Part shown: in pieces, positions 7,767 to 16,719 of the stretch | Layout of the letters: every line of letters starts with the position of its first letter | Numbering within the stretch: the stretch's first letter is position 1 | From: Paenibacillus sp. RC334 | GTDB lineage: Bacteria; Bacillota; Bacilli; Paenibacillales; Paenibacillaceae | Assembly: GCF_030034735.1 (NCBI RefSeq) | Contig: NZ_CP125370.1 | Span: 992,001-1,056,000, forward strand | DNA length: 64,000 nt | Direction of reading: 5' to 3' | The notes under the pieces: model-generated | What the model was told of the DNA's origin: nothing | Seen by the model: the letters and a program-made list of their open reading frames with translations, nothing else | Database searches by the model: none | Translations under genes and position numbers: made by a program

Positions 7767-10091
7767 ATGACACTCCAAGCAAAAGCCCATATGAAAGCAA
7801 GACCGTTCGCACTGAACGAGGTGGTGTTGGCTGAAGGTCCCTTCAAGCAGGCGATGGAGCTGAACCGATCCTATCTGTTGGAGCTTCAACCCGACCGTCT
7901 GCTGGCGCGTTTTCGGGAATATGCCGGACTTGCGCCCAAAGCGCCTCAATATGAAGGCTGGGAAGCCATGTCTATTTCCGGTCATACACTGGGACACTAT
8001 TTGTCCGCTTGCTCCATGATGTATGCTTCGACGGGCGACGACCGTTTTAAAGAAATTGTACATTACATTACGGATGAGCTGGACGTTTGTCAAGAAGCGC
8101 ATGGTGACGGGTATGTTTCCGGCATTCCGGGGGGAAAAGAACTTTTTGAAGAGGTGTCTGCCGGAAATATTCGTTCGAAGGGCTTTGACCTGAATGGTGC
8201 CTGGGCTCCCCTGTATACATTGCACAAGTTGTTCGCCGGTCTGCGTGATGCGTACCATTTAACAGGCTGTGACAAGGCATTGGCAGTAGAGTGCAAGCTG
8301 GCGGACTGGCTCGGGGGTATTTTGAAGCCGATGAGTGATGAACAGATGCAGCAGATGATGTTTTGTGAATATGGAGGCATGAATGAAGTATTAGCAGATT
8401 TGTACGCGGATACTGGAGAAGAGAGCTACTTGCGGCTGGCTGAGTGCTTCTGGCACAAGCTGGTGCTGGACCCGCTTAGCTCACAGGAGGATTGTTTACA
8501 GGGGATTCACGCCAACACGCAAATTCCGAAGCTGATCGGGCTTGCCAAGGAATATGAGCTGACGAATGATACGAAGCGCCGGGCGACGGTGGAGTTTTTT
8601 TGGGATCGGGTGGTGGATCATCATTCGTATGTCATTGGCGGCAATAGCTTTGGAGAATATTTTGGAGCGCCGGGTGGTTTAAATGATCGCATCGGGCCGC
8701 ATACGACGGAGACGTGCAACACCTATAATATGCTCAAGCTGACCAACCATCTGTTTCAGTGGAATGTATCCGCTAAGGAGGCAGATTTTTATGAGCGGGG
8801 TTTGTTTAATCATATTTTGGCCTCTCAGGACCCGGTTCAGGGGGGTGTAACGTATTTTCTGTCGCTGGCGATGGGTGGACACAAGCATTTTGAAAGCAAG
8901 TTTGATGATTTTACATGCTGCGTTGGGACAGGGATGGAAAACCATGCGAGCTACGGCAGCGGCATTTATTTTCACGATCACGATAAGCTGTATGTCAATC
9001 AGTTCATTGCTTCCACGCTGGAATGGAAGGATACAGGCGTTACGCTAAAACAAAGCACGTCCTATCCAGATACCGATCATACGACGCTGGAAATTCAATG
9101 TGATCAACCTGCCAAATTTATGCTGCTCGTCCGCTATCCTTATTGGGCTGAAAAAGGGATCACCATCCGCGTAAATGGCAAGGAACAAGCGGTCGTATCG
9201 GAACCGGGCAGCTTCGTCACTATCGCCAGAACGTGGATTGACGGCGATGTTGTAGAGGTGACGATTCCGATGTCGCTGAGACTGGAGCAGATGCCGGATA
9301 ACCCTGACCGGGCGGCTGTCATGTATGGACCGCTGGTACTGGCAGGGGACCTCGGTCCCATAGCTGATCCCAAGGCCAGGGATTTCCTGTACACACCCGT
9401 ATTCATTCCCGAAACGGATAAGCTGGATGCCTGGATCCAACCCGTGGAGGGCAAAACGAACACATTTCGCACTTTGGATGCAGGCCACCCCCGGGATGTG
9501 GAATTGTCTCCTTTGTATAAAATACATGACCGCACCTATTCCGTATATTGGGACATCTTTACACCGGAAGCGTGGCAGGAGGCAGAAAAGGAATACACAG
9601 CGGCACGTGAAAAGCTGGCTGTTCTAGAGCAGTGCACGATTGACTTCGCCCAACCCGGAGAAATGCAGCCGGAGCGGGATCATAACTTTCAGGGAGATGC
9701 TTCGACTCGCACCGGATATGTAAACAACCGACCTTACCGAAATGCGGGCATTGACGGCTGGTTTTCTTTTGATCTGAATACAGATCCGGCTGCTCTGATG
9801 CTGTTGGTCATCACCTATACAGCTACGCTGGAAATGCCAAACTGCGGTTTTGATATTTTGATTAACAGTCATCCGCTTGAGCATTTTAGTGAAGGCTTTG
9901 ATGAGGCCGACAAGTTTTACAACGTAAATGCCGCCATTCCGGCAGCATATCTGGAGGGCAAGGATAAAGCGACAGTAACCTTCAAAGCCAAGCCGGGACA
10001 GCGTATTCGCAGATTGTTTGGCCTGAGAATGGTTAATAAAGATGTGTATGAGCAGCTATATCAAGCAGGTAGTTCAGGTGTGCATGAATGA
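7767..10091 (+). CDS. GH127 beta-L-arabinofuranosidase (DUF1680 family)
   Basis: A 774-aa alpha/alpha-barrel glycosidase expected to remove terminal beta-L-arabinofuranose, as the Bifidobacterium HypBA1 enzyme does from hydroxyproline-linked arabino-oligosaccharides. The unusual zinc-thiolate active site is visible: Glu315 and Cys317 (TETCNTYN), Cys384-Cys385 (TCCVGTGMENH), with Glu297 (GEYFG) as a likely second catalytic carboxylate. Barrel motifs such as GWEAMSISGHTLGHYL are also typical. No signal peptide is seen, so it probably acts inside the cell on imported glycopeptides or sugars. I chose the ATG after AAAGGAGG (spacing eight) and not a frame extension 60 bases upstream. It lies 67 bases after the hydroxyproline genes with no terminator between, suggesting co-transcription. 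Other DUF1680 specificities are possible. Confidence 0.9.
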   Translation: MTLQAKAHMKARPFALNEVVLAEGPFKQAMELNRSYLLELQPDRLLARFREYAGLAPKAPQYEGWEAMSISGHTLGHYLSACSMMYASTGDDRFKEIVHYITDELDVCQEAHGDGYVSGIPGGKELFEEVSAGNIRSKGFDLNGAWAPLYTLHKLFAGLRDAYHLTGCDKALAVECKLADWLGGILKPMSDEQMQQMMFCEYGGMNEVLADLYADTGEESYLRLAECFWHKLVLDPLSSQEDCLQGIHANTQIPKLIGLAKEYELTNDTKRRATVEFFWDRVVDHHSYVIGGNSFGEYFGAPGGLNDRIGPHTTETCNTYNMLKLTNHLFQWNVSAKEADFYERGLFNHILASQDPVQGGVTYFLSLAMGGHKHFESKFDDFTCCVGTGMENHASYGSGIYFHDHDKLYVNQFIASTLEWKDTGVTLKQSTSYPDTDHTTLEIQCDQPAKFMLLVRYPYWAEKGITIRVNGKEQAVVSEPGSFVTIARTWIDGDVVEVTIPMSLRLEQMPDNPDRAAVMYGPLVLAGDLGPIADPKARDFLYTPVFIPETDKLDAWIQPVEGKTNTFRTLDAGHPRDVELSPLYKIHDRTYSVYWDIFTPEAWQEAEKEYTAAREKLAVLEQCTIDFAQPGEMQPERDHNFQGDASTRTGYVNNRPYRNAGIDGWFSFDLNTDPAALMLLVITYTATLEMPNCGFDILINSHPLEHFSEGFDEADKFYNVNAAIPAAYLEGKDKATVTFKAKPGQRIRRLFGLRMVNKDVYEQLYQAGSSGVHE

Positions 10092-10232
10092 TATTTGAGA
10101 TGTTTTGTGAGAAAAAGTAACGTTTGATTTTTAGTCGATTATGATTTATGATGAAAGAAATATTGGATGATGCTGGAACAATCATTATGATTTGAACTGA
10201 TATATTCATCGTTTTTTGCGCGTGAAGCACAC

Positions 10233-10272
10233 GGGCTGTTTCTTCCTTACAGGGGAGAGGCAGCCCTTTTTT
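10233..10272 (+). terminator. Rho-independent terminator after the hydroxyproline/GH127 operon
   Basis: A 14-bp stem with three G-U pairs (outer arms GGGCTG and CAGCCC) is followed by six T. It lies 140 bases past the GH127 stop and closes the operon. The remaining 250 bases up to the next gene show no further coding signal. Confidence 0.8.
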
Positions 10273-10527
10273 GTTGAGATTTTTGGGAAATGTAACTACT
10301 TGAAGGAGTTAGTCTTCTGATATTAGGGGAATAAAACTTTGGTCAATGTAGTCTGGCTTTTTTAGAAGGCTTTATATTAGAAGTTTTTCTTATAGATTTT
10401 GTGATAGGGAAACCATATAATATATAAGTTGTATCCAGTATTTTCCGAAAGTGGGGATGCGATAAATTCGTGGTCTTTGGGCTGATATACATAGTTCATA
10501 GTTTAAGCAGACAAAGGGGATAGAGAG

Positions 10528-11472
10528 ATGAGTATGAAAAAATGGGTGTTGAGTTTGACCACAGTCACGTTGCTTTGGGGAGCAACAAGTACAATTCCAA
10601 CGACGGAAGCAGCAAGCAGTTCCAAACCGATTGAAGTCTTATTGAATGCGAAAAAAATACAGTTCCCGGATGCTAAGCCTTTTCAGGATGAGAACGATTA
10701 TGTGATGGTTCCGATTCGTTTTGTATCCGAAGCGCTGGGGGCTAAGGTAGGCTGGGAGAAAAATGGTGGCCAATTAGCCGTGTCGATTAATAATGATGCG
10801 CATGCGGTCAACATGACGGTTGGACAGAATACGGCTACTGTGGACGGACAGACGAAAACATTTGAGACGAAGATTATTTTGAAGCAGAACCGTACTTTTG
10901 TACCGCTGCGGCTAGTAAGTGAAGGCTTGGGTCAGACGGTAGAGTGGGATAAGGTCAGCCGCTGGGTGTGGATTGGGAAGAAGGAAATTGCTGCGCTGGA
11001 GGATACGGGGCATCAGGCGATGAGCATTGAACCGTATAAGAAGGCGATTGGCACCATACCCGCTCTTTTGAACGATGATCTTGGTAAGCCATATGACAAA
11101 GTATTGATTTTTAAGCAATCTGACTTGCCTATCAAGCTGCTTCGGGATATTTATTCTGTTGAGCCATACACAACTTCTGATGGTGTGCCTTACTTGAGAA
11201 TGAGAGTAAAAACCAAGTCCACAGCAGGTGGAGTTTTCTACATGACTAAGAATAAGGATACACGTCTTCGTTCTCCGTTGCGAGAAATGACTCAAGACAA
11301 TGGAGACGGAACAAAGATGATCTATTACCCAATTTATTCATCTGCTGACGAGCTTTATTTGGGCACTAAAAATTATAAATCTTTTAAGCTACAAGACATT
11401 GAGTACATTGGATTCCGCCTGCAAGGTGATGGCTACATTCCCTTGATGGTTAACCCGTGGAAGAGCAATTAA
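10528..11472 (+). CDS. Exported copper amine oxidase N-terminal-like (stalk) domain protein
   Basis: A 314-aa protein with a signal peptide (KKW, hydrophobic core, cleavage near TEAAS). Residues 35-155 form the stalk domain found at the N-terminus of copper amine oxidase and on many Paenibacillus surface proteins: MVPIRFVSEALGAKVGWEK and FVPLRLVSEGLGQTVEWD are its two repeats. No copper or quinone catalytic domain follows; the C-terminal half (residues 170-314) is unrecognised. The likely role is cell-surface or wall association. It ends four bases before the next exported protein, so the two are probably produced and act together. ATG at 10528 follows AAAGGGGA; a second ATG six bases later is an alternative. 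Confidence 0.82.
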   Translation: MSMKKWVLSLTTVTLLWGATSTIPTTEAASSSKPIEVLLNAKKIQFPDAKPFQDENDYVMVPIRFVSEALGAKVGWEKNGGQLAVSINNDAHAVNMTVGQNTATVDGQTKTFETKIILKQNRTFVPLRLVSEGLGQTVEWDKVSRWVWIGKKEIAALEDTGHQAMSIEPYKKAIGTIPALLNDDLGKPYDKVLIFKQSDLPIKLLRDIYSVEPYTTSDGVPYLRMRVKTKSTAGGVFYMTKNKDTRLRSPLREMTQDNGDGTKMIYYPIYSSADELYLGTKNYKSFKLQDIEYIGFRLQGDGYIPLMVNPWKSN

Positions 11473-11476
11473 GCAC

Positions 11477-14400
11477 ATGAAGAACACAAAACGCATTCTG
11501 GCCGTATTGCTGGTGGGGGTACTTCTATTCTTGCAGCTCCCACCTTTTTCATTTCCCACAAACAAGGCGGCAGCCGATACAGAAATCACACCGCTTTCCT
11601 ACTATGCTGATAAGAACGATCGTTACTTTGTCGGCATGATGTACTTCGACATGTGGAAGAACACCGCCGGGGTTTGGGTCACAGATGGCGGAAAACAACC
11701 TGAAAAGAACATGCAAGGTGAAGCGACATTCATCTACAAATTTAATTTCCCAGGCCGCAAGATCAAGAATGTAACGGCTCGCCTGTACACGGCTAGTGAC
11801 AATAGGGAGTATTTCACAAAATCACGGTCTGACCTTTATCAAGACTATTCTGATCACATAAGTAAAGGCACAAAAGATGATCCGGATATCCGTCCCTTCC
11901 AGAAGCAAGGGATTGGTACGGATACCACCATTATTCCGATTACGGTAAGTATAAGGCTGAATGCGCAAGTTCAAGCTGAAAACATCAAGGCTCAGAGCTG
12001 CCCCACCTGTGCCAAAGAGGTCGAAGCCTGGCGAATCTACCAGCCGATCTTGTTCAAAATCGAACTGGACAGCGGTCTAATCGTCAAGCATTTTACTACT
12101 GATGAAAAATCTCTTAACAACGTATTTACACCAATAGAAGATGAGCTGAAACCTGATCAATCGTATGATTTCACCCCACCAACCGATCCCAGATATGAGT
12201 ATGTTGGCTACAAAAAAAGCACTACGGGTAAACCGCCCATCGGAGACATTTTGCCGGGAAATGTACCCGGATTTACCTATAACGGCTCTTTCAAGCAGTT
12301 TACAGCTTACTTATATTATAAGGAGATAGAGACGATAGAGCAGCCCCCAACAGGAGTCACCTGCACTCGACCTACGCCTAGCGGTAGCCAGTCGGATAAA
12401 TACCTCGACCCAATGGCTTCAGGTGTTATTAAAGCCGATCAGCGAGGCGCGTCACGGTTTGATGTAGCCAAGGGTATTCCAACCTCCGAAAGCCTGTACG
12501 GAAACGTGCTGGCCCGTAATTATCTGTTCCAGAATACCTTTCAGCAGCTCAAGGGCGAATGTACCTACAACGTCAAGCTGAAGCGCACTTATGATCTGGA
12601 ATGGGAAGATATCAACGACACCAGGCATATGAAGGTCGTGGAGTATTACAAATACGAAATTGTAAAACCGTACTCTTACTGGACGATCGGCAACCTCGAA
12701 GTGTACGGCATCAAGAACGCGCAGCTCCGCAACTATGCTCTGCCGGGAGGAAGCATTACGATTCCACCGCGTAACTATACGCCGCCAGCGCTGGAATCTG
12801 CGACCAATGGGAACTACTATCCGGCCCCTTCGCCGGGGATTATCGACGGCGGTTCACTTTATATTTATGGCGGCAAGAGTATGCCGAAGGTGCCCAATGA
12901 ACAAAGGTCACTGGAGCCTGTGGCCCAGAAGGCTACACCAGACGTAGAGGTGGAGAACGATACCGTGAAATTCAACGGTCAAACGATCATGGACCACCAG
13001 CGTGTCAAGGAAAAGGGCCCTACTCCTGGCAAAATCCCTGAACCCGTAAAAATCGGGCCGGATACCCTGTACAGCCCGGGCCATGTGATTGAAAAGCACA
13101 AGACAAATAAGCCCAATACGCCTAGTAGCGGTGATATCACCTATACCATTCTCAAAGGAAATATCAATGGCGGTGCAGATAAGATTTTGCCGATCCAAGG
13201 GATCAATACCGTGACCGTCCATACGCCCGTGGTGAATCTTTCAAGTGTGTCAGACGATACGGCCCACAACCAGAAAACCCAACCGACGAAAGGTCGATCG
13301 GCGCTCATTCTGGAACGTCCTTTCCGCGTGACGATTTCAACGGCGGGCCCGCATCTGAATATTCCCGGCTATGGTGATCGGGAGTATGCCAAATATGTGC
13401 GAACCAAGCAGGTGCGATTTCCGTTCGATGTGTACGACAAGGGGAAAACTCAGTTCTATCCGCGTGGAACCTGGATCGACATTCCGGTAAGGCAACTGGA
13501 CACAGACTTCTATTTGCCCGTATGGGTGGATGAAGGGAATTATGCCGTCGAGTTTCGAACTATTGCGGAAAACGCACCGGACGGGTTCACCGAACAGCGC
13601 CATGCGAATACGGACCTTGCCCATCATGTTGCGAATGATGGGGTAGAGATCGAGGTCATCGGACGGATGTATGATTTTCATATCACGGATATTGCCGACT
13701 ACCATTGGGAGCGGGTTTTCCGACAGCACAAAGGAAGCCCGGTGCATAGTGGTCTGTCCTATTGGACGGGACTAGGGAACATCGACGGACTGCCAAGGGG
13801 GAATCAGGAGCCGTTTACCTTGCCTGTCCGCCCTGGCAGTCATCCGCATGAAGGCTACCAAAATGTGGCGATCAAGACAGGCTACCACTTCAAGTTTGAC
13901 CTCAAAACGAAAGGGAATATGTTCAGCGCCAAGGATGGTATCCGCATCACGCCATCATTCTATTGGGTGAGCAAAGATGGTCGTCAGCGAGAAGAGGTGG
14001 AGCTGTATACACATGCGGGAAGCCGCAAGTTCATCCGCTTGGGATCGGCGGAGGATCGGGAGAAGCGATATGTCATTTTGAATGAGCGGCTGCGCAATGT
14101 ACCGACGGAGGAAATGCAGGATACAGCAGCCTACCAATACAAGCATGAGCTGAGTGAAGCACAGCGGAGCCAGTCGACGCTGGAACGCTATGTTTCCCTC
14201 TATGCCCAGCGTATCACGCGCAGCAAGACATGGATCGGCCGCTATGATTGGCTGGTGCTGCCTGCGGCGGTCCGTACCTTGATCGGTCCGAAGATGGACC
14301 TGCCGGATGGGGTCGATGTTGACCGTGCCAATGCGTCGATTCAGCGCTGGTACGGCGAATACAGCCTGCCTGCTGATGTGTACGCAGTCCCTAAAGGGGC

Positions 14401-14695
14401 GGATTTACGTGAAGAAGGCCGTCACAGAGAGCTAAACGAACATGCGAGCATATTCAAGAAAACGGGCTATATCGTGGTTCGATTCAACTTGGAGTCGCTC
14501 CGTCAGGGGGATACCGAGCATCCACATTTGCAGTATATTAACGGCCCGTTGCTGAACCAGTGGCAAATGGAAGGCTACCGAAGAGAAGTAAAAGACCCGT
14601 ACGGGCAACCCTTTCATTTGCAGGATGGGGATGTGGTGTTTTATCATGCGGATCAATCGAGCCGGGATGATTTCAGCTCCTTCGTTCCACATTAG
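11477..14695 (+). CDS. Large exported protein of unknown function
   Basis: A 1072-aa protein I cannot assign. It has a clear signal peptide (residues 1-34: KNTKR, a leucine-rich core, then a cleavage region near KAAADTE). The mature part has no further membrane segment, is rich in Tyr, Pro and beta-structure-type sequence, and carries a SCPTC pair near residue 175. A middle part (residues 440-640) is Pro/Gly/Asn-rich and low complexity. I suspect similarity to Paenibacillus proteins carrying DUF5704, but cannot verify this. The start lies five bases after the stalk-domain gene and has only a weak ribosome-binding site, so translation probably depends on coupling. No catalytic motif or LPXTG/SLH anchor was seen. 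Confidence 0.75.
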   Translation: MKNTKRILAVLLVGVLLFLQLPPFSFPTNKAAADTEITPLSYYADKNDRYFVGMMYFDMWKNTAGVWVTDGGKQPEKNMQGEATFIYKFNFPGRKIKNVTARLYTASDNREYFTKSRSDLYQDYSDHISKGTKDDPDIRPFQKQGIGTDTTIIPITVSIRLNAQVQAENIKAQSCPTCAKEVEAWRIYQPILFKIELDSGLIVKHFTTDEKSLNNVFTPIEDELKPDQSYDFTPPTDPRYEYVGYKKSTTGKPPIGDILPGNVPGFTYNGSFKQFTAYLYYKEIETIEQPPTGVTCTRPTPSGSQSDKYLDPMASGVIKADQRGASRFDVAKGIPTSESLYGNVLARNYLFQNTFQQLKGECTYNVKLKRTYDLEWEDINDTRHMKVVEYYKYEIVKPYSYWTIGNLEVYGIKNAQLRNYALPGGSITIPPRNYTPPALESATNGNYYPAPSPGIIDGGSLYIYGGKSMPKVPNEQRSLEPVAQKATPDVEVENDTVKFNGQTIMDHQRVKEKGPTPGKIPEPVKIGPDTLYSPGHVIEKHKTNKPNTPSSGDITYTILKGNINGGADKILPIQGINTVTVHTPVVNLSSVSDDTAHNQKTQPTKGRSALILERPFRVTISTAGPHLNIPGYGDREYAKYVRTKQVRFPFDVYDKGKTQFYPRGTWIDIPVRQLDTDFYLPVWVDEGNYAVEFRTIAENAPDGFTEQRHANTDLAHHVANDGVEIEVIGRMYDFHITDIADYHWERVFRQHKGSPVHSGLSYWTGLGNIDGLPRGNQEPFTLPVRPGSHPHEGYQNVAIKTGYHFKFDLKTKGNMFSAKDGIRITPSFYWVSKDGRQREEVELYTHAGSRKFIRLGSAEDREKRYVILNERLRNVPTEEMQDTAAYQYKHELSEAQRSQSTLERYVSLYAQRITRSKTWIGRYDWLVLPAAVRTLIGPKMDLPDGVDVDRANASIQRWYGEYSLPADVYAVPKGADLREEGRHRELNEHASIFKKTGYIVVRFNLESLRQGDTEHPHLQYINGPLLNQWQMEGYRREVKDPYGQPFHLQDGDVVFYHADQSSRDDFSSFVPH

Positions 14696-14727
14696 AACTG
14701 GGGAATACAGTTGATTGGTTCTTTGCG

Positions 14728-14766
14728 AAAAACGGACAATGGAAATCATTCCACTGTCCGTTTTTT
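14728..14766. terminator. Bidirectional terminator between convergent genes
   Basis: Stem ACGGACA/TGTCCGT extended by TGG/CCA across one A-C mismatch, flanked by A-rich sequence on the left and six T on the right. It serves the unknown exported protein gene on the plus strand and the converging SorC gene on the minus strand. Confidence 0.85.
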
Positions 14767-15718
14767 ACATCCTTTTTTGAGCTTGCACGATGATTTTCGC
14801 GCTTGCTTCATCTGTAATGAGCATATTGATGAATCGACCTCTTAAAGCAGCCAGGATGCAATCAATTTTGTGCAGGCCAAAGGCCATACCCACGACGGTT
14901 TTTGTCTTTTTCAATTGATCCAGTCCCAACCCGATGACTTTATTATTAATTGGATGCTCATTGACCTTACCATCCCGGTTAATGAACCGGGAATTGATAT
15001 CGGCGACAATGTGCATCGCTTTCAATTCGGTGAGTACCTGCTCATTTAAATAACCGGATCTTTCCATGGTGGACATGGAGAACGGATTGCCGATGCCAAC
15101 CAGCGCCAGATCAATTTGTTCTCCTTCCTTCAAAACCTCAGCAATATTGGGAAGTTGAATGATTTGGTTCTTTAATTCTTCCGTTTCTACGACGGCGGGT
15201 GCATACAGTGTGTCGCATGTGACCCCGAGCTTTTTAGATAGCTCATAAGCGATCTGATTGGAATGCATCTCATTCCGATGATTGCCTGTTCCGCCAACCA
15301 GAGGAATGATTTTGACGTTCTCTTTTTTCTCTATTGGAAACTCTCTGACCATATGATATAACGTATTTCCCCAAGAAACCCCGATGCGATCGCCATTCTT
15401 GATCAACTTGAGAACAAATTGGGCTGCGGCCTTCCCGACAGCACTTGAAAGCATCTCTTTATTCAAATCTTTAGTAGGTACGACCAACACTTGCTTTAGC
15501 TTAAATAGCTGCTCGATTTCCTTCTCCAATGTGGAGATTTCATGATCGTCATCATGAATGACGATTTCAATAATTCCCTCTTCGCGTGCCCGATGCAGCA
15601 TCTTGGAAATCATGGGTCTTGATACGCCGATCTTCTCTGCAATTTTTTCCTGCGTCCATGATTCGTAATAGTACATTTTGCAAACCTTCACCAACATTTT
15701 GCGTTCTTCTATGTTCAC
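14765..15718 (-). CDS. SorC/DeoR-type sugar-binding transcriptional regulator
   Basis: A 317-aa SorC-family regulator. The N-terminal helix-turn-helix is visible (YYESWTQEKIAEKIGVSRPMIS), followed by the large sugar-phosphate-binding domain with VGKAAAQF, GVSWGNTLYHMV, VPLVGGTG-like and VVGMAFGLHKIDCILAALRG motifs of the family. I chose the GTG preceded by AAAGGCGG at a spacing of about eight; an ATG 23 codons upstream lacks such a site. Family members sense phosphorylated sugars and control neighbouring uptake/catabolism genes. Here it is transcribed away from the MBL-hydrolase/HAD/ABC cluster, across 242 bases holding a repeated GTAAC motif, so it probably regulates that cluster and itself. 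Confidence 0.88.
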   Translation of the reverse strand: MNIEERKMLVKVCKMYYYESWTQEKIAEKIGVSRPMISKMLHRAREEGIIEIVIHDDDHEISTLEKEIEQLFKLKQVLVVPTKDLNKEMLSSAVGKAAAQFVLKLIKNGDRIGVSWGNTLYHMVREFPIEKKENVKIIPLVGGTGNHRNEMHSNQIAYELSKKLGVTCDTLYAPAVVETEELKNQIIQLPNIAEVLKEGEQIDLALVGIGNPFSMSTMERSGYLNEQVLTELKAMHIVADINSRFINRDGKVNEHPINNKVIGLGLDQLKKTKTVVGMAFGLHKIDCILAALRGRFINMLITDEASAKIIVQAQKRM

Positions 15719-15860
15719 ATATAGTCCGCCTTTATCGTAATAATGCCGCACACACCCACTATAAATTGGAATCTGGCAGAGAGTCAAGCGACGTGAAAAT
15801 ACCTTATTTTTGCTTTACTTAGATTTGACATTTGCTTAACACTGCCCAAATAGAGGCTGA

Positions 15861-15892
15861 TTACAATTGTAACTGTTCGTAACATTTGTAAC
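15861..15892. promoter_or_regulatory. Candidate SorC operator: palindrome plus three phased GTAAC repeats
   Basis: A 12-bp palindrome TTACAATTGTAA leads into three direct copies of GTAAC starting at 15869, 15879 and 15888, about one helical turn apart. It sits between the divergent SorC gene and the MBL/HAD/ABC genes. The assignment to SorC is inferred from position. Confidence 0.5.
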
Positions 15893-15960
15893 CAAGGATC
15901 GGCAACCCCCTAAATAAACATTGCGGAAAGCTGAAACAAGAACTGGGTCGAGGTGCACAC

Positions 15961-16695
15961 ATGAATGTGAAAATACTAGGCTACTGGGGGGGATATCCCA
16001 CGGCTGGTGGGGCAACGGCAGGTTATCTGGTAACCACGGCAGAAGGGCAAATTTTGCTCGATTGCGGTAGCGGAGTGATGAGCCGTTTTTCTTTTGAGAC
16101 GAGAGTGGAGGAATTATCGGGGGTTATTTTGTCTCATTTGCACCATGATCACATGGCGGATATGGGGATTCTCCAATATGCAGCGGCAGGGGCAATCCGA
16201 AATGGACGTATGCCTCACCGGTTGGCTTTGTATGCCCCGGCTGAACCTGCTGACAAGCTGAGCTCCTTGTATGAAACGCATACGGATATCCATGTTATTG
16301 ATCCGAAAAAGAAGTTGTATATGGCTGGGGCGGAAATAGAGTTTGTACCTGTAGAGCATACGATACCTTGCTATGCGGTCAAGATCACATACCGTGGCAA
16401 AGTACTCGTATATTCCGGTGACACATCTTATTGTGATGCTTTAATCCAGCTGGCGAAGGATGCTGACATCTTTTTATGTGAGGCCACCATCTGTAAAGGC
16501 AGTGTACACACTACGGGGGCGGGCCACATGGATGCGATTCAGGCTGGAATGATTGCCGGGCAGGCCAATGTCAAAAAACTCGTCCTGGTGCATCTGCCGG
16601 GTGACGGTAACCTGGAGCTGATGCGACAGGAAGCGAGCCAAGCCTTTGGTGGCCCTGTCGATTTACCTGAACCCTCCCGTCTGTATTGGGTCTAA
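15961..16695 (+). CDS. MBL-fold metallo-hydrolase (YhfI-like)
   Basis: A 244-aa cytoplasmic metallo-beta-lactamase-fold hydrolase. The zinc motif HxHxDH is His59, His61, Asp63 and His64 (SHLHHDHMAD); later ligands fit YSGDTSY (Asp) and the C-terminal VLVHLPG (His). Length and motifs resemble B. subtilis YhfI and RNase Z-like phosphodiesterases, including the PhnP type. The substrate is unknown. First gene of a cluster with a Cof-type phosphatase and an ABC importer, which makes a phosphodiester or cyclic phosphate plausible. The start follows a GGTCGAGGTG ribosome-binding site at short spacing. Confidence 0.8.
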   Translation: MNVKILGYWGGYPTAGGATAGYLVTTAEGQILLDCGSGVMSRFSFETRVEELSGVILSHLHHDHMADMGILQYAAAGAIRNGRMPHRLALYAPAEPADKLSSLYETHTDIHVIDPKKKLYMAGAEIEFVPVEHTIPCYAVKITYRGKVLVYSGDTSYCDALIQLAKDADIFLCEATICKGSVHTTGAGHMDAIQAGMIAGQANVKKLVLVHLPGDGNLELMRQEASQAFGGPVDLPEPSRLYWV

Positions 16696-16719
16696 TTGTG
16701 AAAATGGAGGAACGGCTAC

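Noticed and set aside
10528..11472. Copper amine oxidase enzyme
   Set aside because: Only the N-terminal stalk domain is present; no catalytic domain with the Asn-Tyr quinone motif follows.
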